64,000 nucleotides of DNA, taken from assembly GCF_000189275.1 (NCBI RefSeq), contig NZ_AEVT01000067.1, forward strand, positions 62,001 to 126,000, in the 5' to 3' direction. The translations under genes were made by a program, and so were the position numbers. The notes beneath the pieces were generated by a model that worked only from the letters and a program-made list of their open reading frames with translations, ran no database searches and was not told the origin of the DNA. This document shows, piece by piece, positions 27,299-35,922 of the stretch. Position 1 is the first letter of the stretch, and each line of letters begins with the position of its first letter. Source of the DNA: Vibrio sinaloensis DSM 21326. GTDB lineage: Bacteria; Pseudomonadota; Gammaproteobacteria; Enterobacterales; Vibrionaceae.

Positions 27299-28339
27299 TT
27301 AAGAGGGGGAGTTGATCTGGCCAGTTGTTAGTGGCTCCAAATCCGCATCAATTACCTCTTCAATAAACTCTTCAACCACTTGCTCAACTTCCTCATCATC
27401 TTGCGAGAAGTAAGCTAAATGGAAAATCGCGTCCCCTTCATTCACCAGTGGCAGAGTTTGTTGACCGATAACAATGCCGCCTTTGCGAGCGGTGAGTTCA
27501 ATCTCACTGTGGCCGAGTGGGGCACTGATGTAAGCTAATACTTGGCCTTTCTCAACTTTCTCGCCCAGTGTCACAACCGTGCGCAAAATACCGTCACTCT
27601 CTGCTCGTAACCAACTGGTAGACTTAGCGATGACCGGTGTAGGCAGTTTCTTTCTACTGGAGCGCAGCATACCAATTGCCTGCATCACACGTTGCACACC
27701 GATGAAACCGGCGCTGATACAAATTGGCTCAAAGCGTAATGCTTCACCCGCTTCATAAGTCAGAACCGGAATGCCCAGGCGTTCAGCCTCGCTACGCAGA
27801 GAACCATCACGTAGTGGAGCATCGACTATCACTGGCGTAGCGAACGCCTGAGCAATACGGAGTGTTTCTGGATTACTTAAGTCTGCACGTATTTGTGGCA
27901 GATTGGTGCGGTGTATTGCACCTGTGTGTAAATCCAGAATGTAATCGCAACGCTTCGCCACTTGTGAGAAAAAGGTGTTTGCCATCCGAGAGGCAAGAGA
28001 GCCCTTTTCACTGCCTGGGAAGCAGCGGTTCATATCACGTCTGTCAGGCAGATAGCGTGATTTATGAATGAAACCAAATACATTCACAATCGGGACTGCA
28101 ATCAGCGTCCCCTTGAGCTTTTCGGCATCTATGGTATCAATTAACTGCCTGACTATTTCAACGCCGTTGAGTTCATCACCATGGATCGCTGCGTTAACCA
28201 TAAGGACTGGCCCTGCTTGCTTGCCATTAATGATCTCGACTGGGATCGATAGAGGCGAATGGGTATAAAGCTTCGCTGCTTCTAACTCAATAACCTTACG
28301 CTCTCCCGGCGAGATAGACTCGCCGAGAAATTCAAACAT
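27299..28339 (-). CDS. Succinylglutamate desuccinylase/aspartoacylase-family protein
   Basis: 346 residues from ATG 28339, which is just past the rimK stop; longer in-frame starts would overlap rimK. The zinc carboxypeptidase-like core has NAAIHGDELNGVEIVRQL (His and Glu ligands), RDMNRCFPG and LDLHTGA. A C-terminal barrel domain (about 255-325) resembles biotinyl/lipoyl-type hammerhead folds, as in other AspA-family members. Such genes are often found with rimK-like ligases. It may act on acidic amino-acid or peptide conjugates; the substrate is unknown. Confidence 0.85.
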   Translation of the reverse strand: MFEFLGESISPGERKVIELEAAKLYTHSPLSIPVEIINGKQAGPVLMVNAAIHGDELNGVEIVRQLIDTIDAEKLKGTLIAVPIVNVFGFIHKSRYLPDRRDMNRCFPGSEKGSLASRMANTFFSQVAKRCDYILDLHTGAIHRTNLPQIRADLSNPETLRIAQAFATPVIVDAPLRDGSLRSEAERLGIPVLTYEAGEALRFEPICISAGFIGVQRVMQAIGMLRSSRKKLPTPVIAKSTSWLRAESDGILRTVVTLGEKVEKGQVLAYISAPLGHSEIELTARKGGIVIGQQTLPLVNEGDAIFHLAYFSQDDEEVEQVVEEFIEEVIDADLEPLTTGQINSPS

Positions 28340-28349
28340 GTTATTTTTT

Positions 28350-29255
28350 TTAGCCTTTGCCACGAGTTTTAGTCCTTTTACTTGCCGCATTTTTCTCAAT
28401 AAATTCGACAATCATTCCAGCTATGTCTTTACCAGTTGCGGCCTCAATACCTTCAAGACCTGGAGATGAGTTTACTTCCATCACCAATGGACCACGCTCA
28501 GATCGTAGCAGATCGACCCCGGCCACATTTAGACCCATTATTTTCGCTGCAGCGACTGCGGTACGGCGCTCTTCTGGTGTGATCTTAATTAAAGATGCAC
28601 TGCCACCGCGATGTAGGTTAGAACGGAACTCGCCTTCCGCACCTTGACGCTTCATTGCCGCAATCACTTTATCACCGATGACAAAGCATCGAATATCCGC
28701 ACCACCCGCTTCTTTGATGTACTCTTGCACCATGATGTTTGCTTTTAGGCCCATGAAGGCTTCAACAACGCTTTCTGCTGCTTTGCGTGTTTCAGCAAGA
28801 ACCACACCGATACCTTGAGTGCCTTCTAGCAGTTTAATCACCACTGGTGCACCGCCAACCATCTCAAGTAGATCTTTCACGTCATCAGGCTTGCTAGCAA
28901 AACCAGTGATTGGCATGCCGATGCCTTTGCGTGACAGTAGCTGCATTGAGCGTAGCTTGTCGCGTGAGCGAGTAATTGCCACAGATTCATTGACCGGATA
29001 CACACCCATCATTTCGAACTGGCGCAATACTGCTGTTCCATAGAAAGTCACCGATGCACCGATTCGAGGGATGATCGCGTCAAATCCAGAGAGCTCCTCA
29101 CCTTTGAAGTGGATTTCTGGTTTCTCTGAGTTGATATTCATGTAACAACGTAGTGCATCGATCACTTTGACTTCGTGACCACGGTTTTGTGCCGCTTCAA
29201 TAAGACGCTTAGTTGAGTACAGGTTCGCGTTGCGAGACAGAATACCAATTTTCAT
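28350..29255 (-). CDS. rimK: RimK-type alpha-L-glutamate ligase
   Basis: 301 residues, ATP-grasp fold. Key parts are [35 protein letters not shown] (ATP lysine) and [14 protein letters not shown] (metal ligands). E. coli RimK adds glutamates to the C terminus of ribosomal protein S6 and can make poly-glutamate. It starts one base into the end of the upstream protease gene (shared A) and is followed by the aspartoacylase-like gene. Confidence 0.92.
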   Translation of the reverse strand: MKIGILSRNANLYSTKRLIEAAQNRGHEVKVIDALRCYMNINSEKPEIHFKGEELSGFDAIIPRIGASVTFYGTAVLRQFEMMGVYPVNESVAITRSRDKLRSMQLLSRKGIGMPITGFASKPDDVKDLLEMVGGAPVVIKLLEGTQGIGVVLAETRKAAESVVEAFMGLKANIMVQEYIKEAGGADIRCFVIGDKVIAAMKRQGAEGEFRSNLHRGGSASLIKITPEERRTAVAAAKIMGLNVAGVDLLRSERGPLVMEVNSSPGLEGIEAATGKDIAGMIVEFIEKNAASKRTKTRGKG

Positions 29256-29695
29256 TATTTGCTTTCCTCGAAAGGGACTAAAAACGATTCAACAGGGTCG
29301 ACAATGATGCGATCGTGCATTGCAGTGCGACCTAATAACATGCGAAAAGCCATGTTTTCGCGATTAGTTAAGGTAATTTCTATTGGCCAACTTTTTCCAC
29401 CTAGACTCAGTTCAGACTCAATCACATAGCGTGATTCTTCGTGGCCACCTGAATCGCGTACGATACGCTCATCAATTACTTTAGCTTCACATAATGTTTC
29501 GAAATCCGTGTCATGTTGTTTTGGGTGAATCCAGAAGCGGACCCACAGAGCTTCGTCCTTTTTAAAGCTCTCTACTTTGAACGCGTGTAAGCAAGACGTC
29601 CTAGCTCCGGTATCAATTTTTGCGTTAATTTCATTAATACCTAAACCTGGCAGGCTAAGAGTTTCTCGCCAACCGACTAATAGTTTTTCTTTCAT
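29255..29695 (-). CDS. RimB-like retropepsin-type protease (PF05618 family)
   Basis: 146 residues. The retropepsin-like motif [10 protein letters not shown] has the catalytic aspartate, and [15 protein letters not shown] gives the second conserved part. In Pseudomonas the related RimB works with RimK and a small RimA to change S6 glutamylation. It heads this minus-strand operon, directly coupled to rimK. Databases often call the family ATP-dependent zinc protease, but the sequence supports an aspartic fold. No rimA is seen next to it. Confidence 0.85.
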   Translation of the reverse strand: MKEKLLVGWRETLSLPGLGINEINAKIDTGARTSCLHAFKVESFKKDEALWVRFWIHPKQHDTDFETLCEAKVIDERIVRDSGGHEESRYVIESELSLGGKSWPIEITLTNRENMAFRMLLGRTAMHDRIIVDPVESFLVPFEESK

Positions 29696-29916
29696 CGCAG
29701 TAACATAATTTTAGAGAGTATTTAAGACGCTCGAGTGAAGTGAGCATCCCCAACATAACACGGTCGAATTGTGCCGAGTCTTGTGCTTGAAGAGGGTAAG
29801 AATCTACCCAAAGGCGCTTCAAGGAGGGCGACTGTAGCAACCAAGGATGGGTGTGACTAACGAAAAAATAATACCGTGACGACAAAAATTATTTATCGAT
29901 AGAAAAAGAGTGGCAA

Positions 29917-29948
29917 TAAAAAAGCCAGCTAATCTGAGCTGGCTTTTT
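29917..29948. terminator. Terminator of pepD
   Basis: AAAAGCCAGCT / AGCTGGCTTTT with flanking A-run and T-run, 40 bases past the pepD stop on the minus strand. The rest of the 292-base gap to the rim operon shows no further gene. Confidence 0.88.
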
Positions 29949-29987
29949 GGATAAGTTTTTCTAATGGAATGTTGCTAGTTTAGCAAA

Positions 29988-31460
29988 TTACGCCTTTTCA
30001 GGAATAGCCTCTAGCAGAGCAACCATTTGATCCCAGAATAGGGCAACGGTATCAATCTTCACTTTCTCATCTGGTGAGTGAGGGAACTTAATCGTTGGGC
30101 CGAAAGAAACCATGTCCATGTTCGGGTATGGCTCTTTAAACAGGCCACATTCAAGACCTGCATGGATGACCATGATATTTGGTTTGTGGCCGTAGATGCC
30201 TTCATACATATCACGGAAGATGGCCATGATTTCTGAATCTGCATCAGGTTTCCAACCTGGGTAAGCCCCAGAGAATTCAATGCTTGCGCCTGCTAGCTCA
30301 GCAACAGAAGCCAGCATGCCTTCTACTTGTTGGCGACCAGAGTCGATCAGCGAGCGAACAAGGCATAGCACTTGAATTTGGTTTTCTTCAGTGGTGATAA
30401 CGCCCACGTTTAGAGATGTCTCGACTACGCCTTCGATTTCGTCGCTCATGCGGATCACGCCATTTGGACATGCATTTAGCGCTGCGATGAAACGTTGTTG
30501 GTCTGCAACCACTAGAGCGTGAGCGTCAGTGTCGATGGCTTCATTGAACGAAACGATGTCAGTTTCTACTTTACCTAGCTCAGTTTTTAGCAGGTTAGTG
30601 TAGAACTCAAACAGTTCCGCCAGTTTAGCTTCATTTTCAGCAGGAACAGCAACCGTCACGAATGCTTCGCGAGGAATCGCATTACGCAGGCTACCACCAC
30701 GGAATTCAACCAAGCGCAGATCAAGCTCTTGTGCGTGACCAGCTAAGAAGCGTGCAACAAGCTTATTTGCGTTCCCACGGCCTGTGTGAATGTCACAACC
30801 AGAGTGGCCACCCTTCAAGCCTTTGAGAACGAGCTGACGAGTAATGTAACCTGCTGGAATAGCTTCGCGTTTGATATCGAAGGTCATTTCACCATCAATA
30901 CCGCCAGCACAACCCATGTAGACTTCGCCTTCTTGCTCTGAGTCTGTATTAAGAAGGATGTCACCTTCTAACCAACCCGCTTCAAGACCAAAGGCGCCAG
31001 TCATCCCCGCTTCTTCATCAACGGTTAATAGAACTTCGATAGGGCCGTGCTTAATGTCCGTTGAAGCAAGTACGGCTAAACAAGACGCCATGCCCATGCC
31101 GTTATCTGCACCCAGAGTAGTGCCTTTGGCTGTTACCCATTCGCCGTCGATGTATGGTTGAATTGGATCTTTGGTGAAGTCATGATCTGTGTCTTCATTC
31201 TTCTGAGGCACCATATCAATGTGCGCTTGTAGAACGACCCCTTTTTTGTTTTCCATGCCTGCTGTCGCTGGCTTCTTAATGAAAACGTTACCTGTTGGGT
31301 CACGACGAACCTCTAGGCCTTGCTCCGTCGCCCAGTTAACAATGTACTGAGCAAGCGCTTCTTCATGTTTAGAAGGGTGAGGGATAGAACAGATCTTATC
31401 GAAAAACTGCCATAGTGGCGCAGGTGATAAGTTGCTGATTTCAGAATGGAATTCAGACAC
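29988..31460 (-). CDS. pepD: Aminoacyl-histidine dipeptidase (peptidase D)
   Basis: 490 residues, M20 family, close to E. coli PepD. Metal ligands are in VVLQAHIDMVPQ, GADNGMGMA, VDEEAGMTGAFG and NTDSEQEGE. It hydrolyses Xaa-His and other unspecific dipeptides in the cytoplasm. The start is a GTG at 31460 with AAGGAG 8 bases upstream. It is a single-gene unit, with a terminator after it and the CRP-controlled RNA diverging in front. Confidence 0.94.
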   Translation of the reverse strand: MSEFHSEISNLSPAPLWQFFDKICSIPHPSKHEEALAQYIVNWATEQGLEVRRDPTGNVFIKKPATAGMENKKGVVLQAHIDMVPQKNEDTDHDFTKDPIQPYIDGEWVTAKGTTLGADNGMGMASCLAVLASTDIKHGPIEVLLTVDEEAGMTGAFGLEAGWLEGDILLNTDSEQEGEVYMGCAGGIDGEMTFDIKREAIPAGYITRQLVLKGLKGGHSGCDIHTGRGNANKLVARFLAGHAQELDLRLVEFRGGSLRNAIPREAFVTVAVPAENEAKLAELFEFYTNLLKTELGKVETDIVSFNEAIDTDAHALVVADQQRFIAALNACPNGVIRMSDEIEGVVETSLNVGVITTEENQIQVLCLVRSLIDSGRQQVEGMLASVAELAGASIEFSGAYPGWKPDADSEIMAIFRDMYEGIYGHKPNIMVIHAGLECGLFKEPYPNMDMVSFGPTIKFPHSPDEKVKIDTVALFWDQMVALLEAIPEKA

Positions 31461-31753
31461 GGATGACTCCTTATAAAGAATAATGCCAGATCATATAGTT
31501 AATAAAATGACTAATGTGGAATATTTCACTATTAATTGGCAATTAAGTAGGAGCACAGAATAGCACTACCTGAGTTAAGCGTGTAGTCCAACAGGAAACG
31601 AAATATTTCGGTGCTATCACAGAACGCGGATTCTTTGTCTAACCTGTTAGGTGATCGTTTTCGTATCAAGTGTAATGTTCAAAAAACAATAAATTGATAT
31701 AAGTGTAATTTAATTACAATATTTACTTGATCTAGGTCAGTTTAGAAAGTTTT
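31461..31753. other. Divergent intergenic region pepD / small RNA
   Basis: No gene is seen here. It holds a perfect palindrome CGAAATATTTCG (31599-31610), a near-palindrome TGTAATTTAATTACA (31704-31718) and an FNR/CRP-like core CTTGATCTAGGTCAG (31726-31740). Those elements could serve pepD, the small RNA or both. Confidence 0.45.
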
Positions 31754-31769
31754 TGTGATTTTTGTCACT
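31754..31769. promoter_or_regulatory. CRP-like site at the small RNA promoter
   Basis: TGTGATTTTTGTCACT fits TGTGA-N6-TCACA with one mismatch. A promoter follows: TTGTAA (31777-31782), 16-base spacer, TATATT (31799-31804). The site is directly upstream of the -35, so CRP could activate or repress. Confidence 0.65.
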
Positions 31770-31923
31770 TTAATACTTGTAATTAAATTTCTTTGGGGTA
31801 TATTTATAACCAACTTCGAAAGCGAAGAGAAAATGCTCAAAGGATGAGTCCGATTTGTCGCCTCCAAGGAACCGAGAAATCAATATGTTTAATTTGTTTT
31901 AATTGATTTAGAAGGTGATATTT

Positions 31924-32010
31924 ATGAAAGGTTTACCAAGTGCAGCATTCTGGCTAAACAACTCTGTTTACACAGGCAGCTTTACTTACCCAACAAGTTT
32001 CGGTTACTAA
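31924..32010 (+). CDS. Small protein, 28 residues (VcdP-like)
   Basis: ATG 31924 is preceded by AGAAGGTGA about 6 bases upstream and ends at TAA 32008-32010. The peptide is MKGLPSAAFWLNN followed by a Tyr/Phe/Thr/Ser-rich end finishing SFGY; 8 of 28 residues are aromatic. There is no signal peptide or membrane segment. It lies inside the small RNA described above, which suggests the VcdP product (about 29 residues in V. cholerae). The good ribosome-binding site and placement support real translation. Confidence 0.65.
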   Translation: MKGLPSAAFWLNNSVYTGSFTYPTSFGY

Positions 32011-32097
32011 CACCTACACTTGTTACTCTCGAACAAGTTTGTTCACCCCTATATATTGGAATTTTTTTACAGCCTTATATAGCTGACATGATTCAAC

Positions 32098-32125
32098 CGC
32101 CACTCAATTTGAGTGGCGTTTTTTT
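32098..32125 (+). terminator. Terminator of the small RNA
   Basis: CGCCACTC / GAGTGGCG with an AATTT loop and seven T residues; Hfq-dependent RNAs typically end this way. Confidence 0.92.
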
Positions 32126-32493
32126 ATCTGTACATTTGGCTGGTTAAAAAAACACCACAAACCACTGCTTTTCTCGCAACCCATTGAGCTCTCTGCATAT
32201 TATTCGCATAAACACATATCCACTGACGGACTTCCGCGACCAAGAATATTGAAAATTTACTACATGGTGTAAAAAAACACCGGTGGGTAAAAAGGGGGAG
32301 TTCGTATCTTATCCTTTGATATTTCGGCACTATTACCAGCGTATACCGCAAAAATGGACCTTAATCGGCATAATAGCCTGCAGAAATATTGATTAGAGTG
32401 TTAATTCTATCTGGAATTTGAGATTTGATAACTTTATAATTCGAGCCAATCGATTACGCAACCGTTTACTTTTTACCTTTTTAGGATTCGATC
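32126..32493. other. Intergenic region upstream of the purine permease
   Basis: 368 bases without a supported gene; a 75-codon minus-strand frame here has no ribosome-binding site or family resemblance. A short inverted repeat GGTGT/ACACC surrounds an A-run near 32265-32282. The permease promoter and PurR-type box are at the right end. Confidence 0.5.
32435..32471 (+). promoter_or_regulatory. Permease promoter -10 with overlapping PurR operator
   Basis: TATAAT at 32435-32440 is followed by ACGCAACCGTTTACTT (32456-32471), which fits the PurR consensus ANGCAANCGNTTNCNT at every defined position. The operator would lie just downstream of the transcription start, where repressor blocks initiation. 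The gene behind it is a purine permease. Confidence 0.75.
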
Positions 32494-33783
32494 ATGTTCG
32501 AAAAACTGTTCAAACTCAGTGAACACGGAACTAACGTAAAAACTGAGATCATCGCAGGTATCACTACCTTCCTCACCATGGCATACATCATTTTTGTAAA
32601 CCCAGCGATGCTTGCTGATGCAGGTATGGATAAAGGTGCCGTGTTTGTTGCGACCTGTTTAGCAGCGGCTATTGGTTGTTTCATTATGGGCTTTGTTGCC
32701 AACTACCCGATTGCTCTTGCTCCTGGAATGGGGTTGAACGCCTTCTTTACTTACGGTGTTGTATTAGGCATGGGCCACTCATGGCAAGTGGCATTGGGTG
32801 CTGTGTTTGTTTCAGGTATCATTTTCATGGCATTGAGTGTGTTTAAGATCCGTGAATGGATCATCAACTCAATTCCAATGTCTTTGCGTACTGGTATTTC
32901 TGCAGGTATCGGCCTTTTCTTAGCATTCATTGGCCTGCAAAACTCTGGCATCGTCGTTGATAATCCGGCAACGTTGGTGGGTTTAGGTCATATCACCAAT
33001 TTACAACCTGCATTAGCCGCGTTAGGTTTCTTCCTAACCATTGGCTTGGTTTACCGTGGTGTTCGTGGTGCGGTGATGATCGCGATTCTAATCATTACTG
33101 TGATTGGATTGTTGCTCGGCGATGTACAGTGGGGCGGTATTATGTCGGCTCCACCGAGCGTTGCGCCTACGTTCATGCAGATGAACATTGCAGACGTGTT
33201 CGAAGTCGGCATGATTTCTGTGGTGTTTGCGTTCTTATTCGTTGACCTCTTCGATACTGCTGGAACCTTGGTTGGCGTCGCCACTAAGGCGGATCTGATC
33301 AAAGAAGATGGCAAGCTACCTCGCCTAAGTAAAGCGCTTTTAGCTGACTCTACTGCGACGTCAGTAGGTGCAATGATCGGTACTTCTAGCACAACCTCTT
33401 ATGTGGAATCTACCGCTGGTGTTGCGGCGGGTGGTCGTACTGGTCTTACGGCAGTCGTGGTTGGTGTTTTGTTCCTATTGGCATTGTTCTTCTCGCCGTT
33501 AGCGGGGATGATTCCAGCTTACGCGACGGCTGGTGCTCTGTTCTACGTGGCTATTTTGATGATGTCCGGACTTGTTAGCATTGATTGGCGTGACTTGACA
33601 GAAGCCGCTCCAGTGGTTGTGACTTGTCTACTGATGCCTTTGACTTACTCAATCGCGGAAGGGATTGCACTTGGTTTTATCTCTTACGCAGCGATTAAAG
33701 CCTTAAGTGGTCGTGGACGTGAAGTTTCTATCAGTGTTTGGGCTCTCTCAGCGGTATTTGTGATCAAATATTTAGTGGCTTAA
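32494..33783 (+). CDS. Purine permease, AzgA-like NCS2 family
   Basis: 429 residues with about 12-14 membrane segments. Family signatures are TEIIAGITTFLTMAYIIFVNP, ALAPGMGLNAFF and FLFVDLFDTAGTLVGVA. Relatives in E. coli (AdeP, GhxP) import adenine or guanine/hypoxanthine by proton symport. The exact base cannot be told. The PurR-type box in front and gpt behind support a purine-salvage role. A terminator separates it from gpt. Confidence 0.9.
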   Translation: MFEKLFKLSEHGTNVKTEIIAGITTFLTMAYIIFVNPAMLADAGMDKGAVFVATCLAAAIGCFIMGFVANYPIALAPGMGLNAFFTYGVVLGMGHSWQVALGAVFVSGIIFMALSVFKIREWIINSIPMSLRTGISAGIGLFLAFIGLQNSGIVVDNPATLVGLGHITNLQPALAALGFFLTIGLVYRGVRGAVMIAILIITVIGLLLGDVQWGGIMSAPPSVAPTFMQMNIADVFEVGMISVVFAFLFVDLFDTAGTLVGVATKADLIKEDGKLPRLSKALLADSTATSVGAMIGTSSTTSYVESTAGVAAGGRTGLTAVVVGVLFLLALFFSPLAGMIPAYATAGALFYVAILMMSGLVSIDWRDLTEAAPVVVTCLLMPLTYSIAEGIALGFISYAAIKALSGRGREVSISVWALSAVFVIKYLVA

Positions 33784-33818
33784 GCGCAGTCTAAGCGAAT
33801 AGCTAGTTGATAAATACC

Positions 33819-33858
33819 TGTCGCCATAGCGGTTTACTGCTATGGCGACTGTTTTTTT
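33819..33858 (+). terminator. Terminator of the purine permease gene
   Basis: GTCGCCATAGC / GCTATGGCGAC hairpin (33820-33830, 33839-33849) followed by seven T residues. Confidence 0.92.
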
Positions 33859-33904
33859 GAACTAAGGCAGAATTCTCCATTGGTATTGTAGGGCGCTTCC
33901 GTTA

Positions 33905-33920
33905 AAATAAACGTTTGCGT
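33905..33920. promoter_or_regulatory. PurR-type operator upstream of gpt
   Basis: AAATAAACGTTTGCGT matches the reverse of the PurR consensus at all but one defined position. It lies about 90 bases before gpt, a purine-salvage gene. Confidence 0.65.
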
Positions 33921-34008
33921 CGCTTTTCCCCCATATATTTGCCTGTTGCAATTTGGTCACTAACGACATTTGTGGGGATGCAGATTTTTCAAATATTAGG
34001 TTATTACA

Positions 34009-34473
34009 ATGGCTAAGAAATTCATTATCACTTGGGACCAAATGCACAGCTACTGCCGTGAATTGGCAGAAAAACAGATGCCAGCAGAGCAATGGAAAGG
34101 TATTTGGGCGGTAAGCCGTGGTGGTCTTGTTCCTGGCGCAATTTTAGCGCGTGAACTGGGTATCCGTCATGTGGATACAGTTTGTATCTCAAGCTATGAC
34201 CACGATCACCAACGTGATATGACAGTGGTTAAAGCACCTGAGGGTGACGGTGAAGGTTACCTAATTGTGGAAGATCTCGTAGACAGCGGAGACACGGCCC
34301 GCAAGCTGCGTGAGATGTATCCGAAAGCAAAATTGATCGCAGTGTGTGCAAAACCTGCGGGTGTTGAATTGCTGGATGATTACGTTGTTGATATCGCTCA
34401 GGAAACTTGGATCGAACAACCTTGGGATATGTCTATCCAGTACGTTGAGCCAATCAATCGCAAGCAAAAGTAG
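34009..34473 (+). CDS. gpt: Xanthine-guanine phosphoribosyltransferase
   Basis: 154 residues, close to E. coli Gpt. The PRPP loop is [17 protein letters not shown], and [19 protein letters not shown] gives the N-terminal signature. It converts guanine, xanthine and to a lesser degree hypoxanthine to nucleotides at the inner face of the membrane. It has a terminator on each side and a PurR-type box before it. The order gpt-frsA-crl is the same as in E. coli. Confidence 0.95.
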   Translation: MAKKFIITWDQMHSYCRELAEKQMPAEQWKGIWAVSRGGLVPGAILARELGIRHVDTVCISSYDHDHQRDMTVVKAPEGDGEGYLIVEDLVDSGDTARKLREMYPKAKLIAVCAKPAGVELLDDYVVDIAQETWIEQPWDMSIQYVEPINRKQK

Positions 34474-34506
34474 TCGTTTTGCCTGAAAGGCAACAGATTC
34501 TTGATA

Positions 34507-34534
34507 AATGACCCTTTATTGGGTCATTTTTTTT
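34507..34534 (+). terminator. Terminator of gpt
   Basis: AATGACCC / GGGTCATT with a TTTATT loop and a long T-run. Confidence 0.92.
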
Positions 34535-34572
34535 ATTACTATTTAAGAAACTCTTTTAATTAGGTCACACCC

Positions 34573-35820
34573 ATGTCTGAGGAAGTCAGCAAAAACCTAT
34601 CTGAAACGCTATTCGCCAACCATAAACAAGCGAAAGAAACCTCTGCTCTTACGCAATATATGCCGAGCAGTAATAGCTATCTGGACGAGAAGCGCGAGCA
34701 AGAAGGTTACAAGTGGTATCGCAATTTGCGACGTATGCAATGGGCTTGGCAAGGATTAGATCCTATTGAAATTGAAGCAGTATTGGCGAAAATTGCCGCA
34801 TCTCCTCATTCTCGAACCCAGGATCAGTGGCTAGATACGGTTATGGGTTATCACAGCGGTAACTGGACCTATGAATGGACCAAGTTAGGTATGCTGCATC
34901 AAAAACGCTCTGGTACTTTAAATGGTGAAGAAGCCGCAGATGAGCTGTTCAACGCATCGCTCTGTTTTAGCATCGCTGGCTACCCACACCTCAAAAACGA
35001 TAATTTGGCAACCCAAGCGCAAGTGCTAGCCAGTAACGCGTATACCGAAGCGACGAAGAAGACTAAGTATATTGTTAAGCGGTTAGAGATTCCGTATCAG
35101 AAAAAACGCATCGTTGCTCATTTGCATTTGACGAGCACTGAGAAACCGCAGCCAGTGGTCATGGTCAGTGCCGGACTTGATAGTTTGCAAACCGATTTGT
35201 GGACGTTATTTCGCGATCATTTCGCCAAAAGAAACATTGCCATGTTAACGGTTGATATGCCGTCGATCGGTCATAACACTCACTGGAATCTAACTGAAGA
35301 TACGTCTGTGCTTCATCAAGCGGTATTGAACGAGCTTTATTCGATCCCGTGGGTTGATCACCATCGTGTTGGATTGATTGGTTTTCGTTTTGGCGGTAAT
35401 GCTATGGTGCGCTTGTCCTTTATGGAGCAAGAAAAGGTGAAGGCGTGTGTCTCACTCGGTGCTCCCATTCATGATGTACTTTCTTCGCCAGAAAAACTGA
35501 AGAAAATGCCTAAGATGTATTTGGATGTATTGGCTTCTCGCTTGGGGAAAAGCGCGGTCGATATTCACAGTCTTTCTAGTCAATTGATGGCTTGGTCTCT
35601 TAAAGTACAAGGCATACTGTCAAGCCGTAAGACTCGCGTTCCGATTTTAGCGATGAGCTTAGAGGGAGACCCTGTTTCACCATACAGTGATAACCAGTTA
35701 GTGGCTTTATTTAGTGACTATGGAAAAGCGAAGAAAATAAGTGCCAAGACAATTACACAAGGATATGAGCAATCCCTCGATTTAGCGATCAAGTGGCTAG
35801 AAGATGAGCTAATTAGATGA
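34573..35820 (+). CDS. frsA: Esterase FrsA (alpha/beta hydrolase)
   Basis: 415 residues, the standard FrsA length. The N-terminal cap (about 1-190) has MPSSNSYLDEKREQEGYKWY. The hydrolase core contains IGFRFGGNAMVRLS, where the nucleophile-elbow position is a glycine-flanked Arg/Phe without a clear serine (GFRFGG). FrsA binds unphosphorylated IIA-Glc in enterics and has been reported as an esterase; a pyruvate decarboxylase claim in V. vulnificus was disputed. Located between gpt and crl as in E. coli. Confidence 0.9.
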   Translation: MSEEVSKNLSETLFANHKQAKETSALTQYMPSSNSYLDEKREQEGYKWYRNLRRMQWAWQGLDPIEIEAVLAKIAASPHSRTQDQWLDTVMGYHSGNWTYEWTKLGMLHQKRSGTLNGEEAADELFNASLCFSIAGYPHLKNDNLATQAQVLASNAYTEATKKTKYIVKRLEIPYQKKRIVAHLHLTSTEKPQPVVMVSAGLDSLQTDLWTLFRDHFAKRNIAMLTVDMPSIGHNTHWNLTEDTSVLHQAVLNELYSIPWVDHHRVGLIGFRFGGNAMVRLSFMEQEKVKACVSLGAPIHDVLSSPEKLKKMPKMYLDVLASRLGKSAVDIHSLSSQLMAWSLKVQGILSSRKTRVPILAMSLEGDPVSPYSDNQLVALFSDYGKAKKISAKTITQGYEQSLDLAIKWLEDELIR

Positions 35821-35922
35821 CATTTCGAGTATTTTAGACGACACTGATATTAAGGCGTACCTAAACTTATAAGTCCTGTGCGCCTGTAATAATAAATTCA
35901 GTGATGAATATGGAGATTCATA

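Larger units (their letters stand above)
31811..32125 (+). ncRNA. vcdRP: VcdRP-like dual-function small RNA
   Basis: A free-standing unit of about 315 bases: CRP-like site, promoter, structured leader with CTTCG-AAAG-CGAAG hairpin, a 28-codon ORF, and a strong terminator, with no other gene on the strand before the purine permease promoter. It contains C-rich single-stranded-looking patches (CGCCTCCAAGGAACC, TTCACCCCTAT). This agrees with what I recall of V. cholerae VcdRP, a CRP-controlled RNA whose base-pairing part represses sugar PTS mRNAs and whose small protein acts on citrate synthase. The start is estimated from the -10. Identity rests on memory of size, control and context, without alignment. 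Confidence 0.6.

Noticed and set aside
29655..29885. 76-codon minus-strand frame upstream of the rim operon
   Set aside because: It overlaps the start of the protease gene in another frame and shows no ribosome-binding site or known family.
31845..31865. GGATGAGTCCGA looks like part of a hammerhead ribozyme core
   Set aside because: The second conserved core part (GAAA next to a cleavage site) and three closing stems are missing; the match is by chance.
31811..31923. Leader of the small RNA considered as a c-di-GMP or other riboswitch
   Set aside because: No conserved aptamer core (GEMM, TPP, FMN, glycine, purine) could be found, and no large gene follows on the transcript.
32124..32351. 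75-codon minus-strand frame before the purine permease
   Set aside because: No ribosome-binding site, atypical composition, and it begins at the promoter side of another gene.
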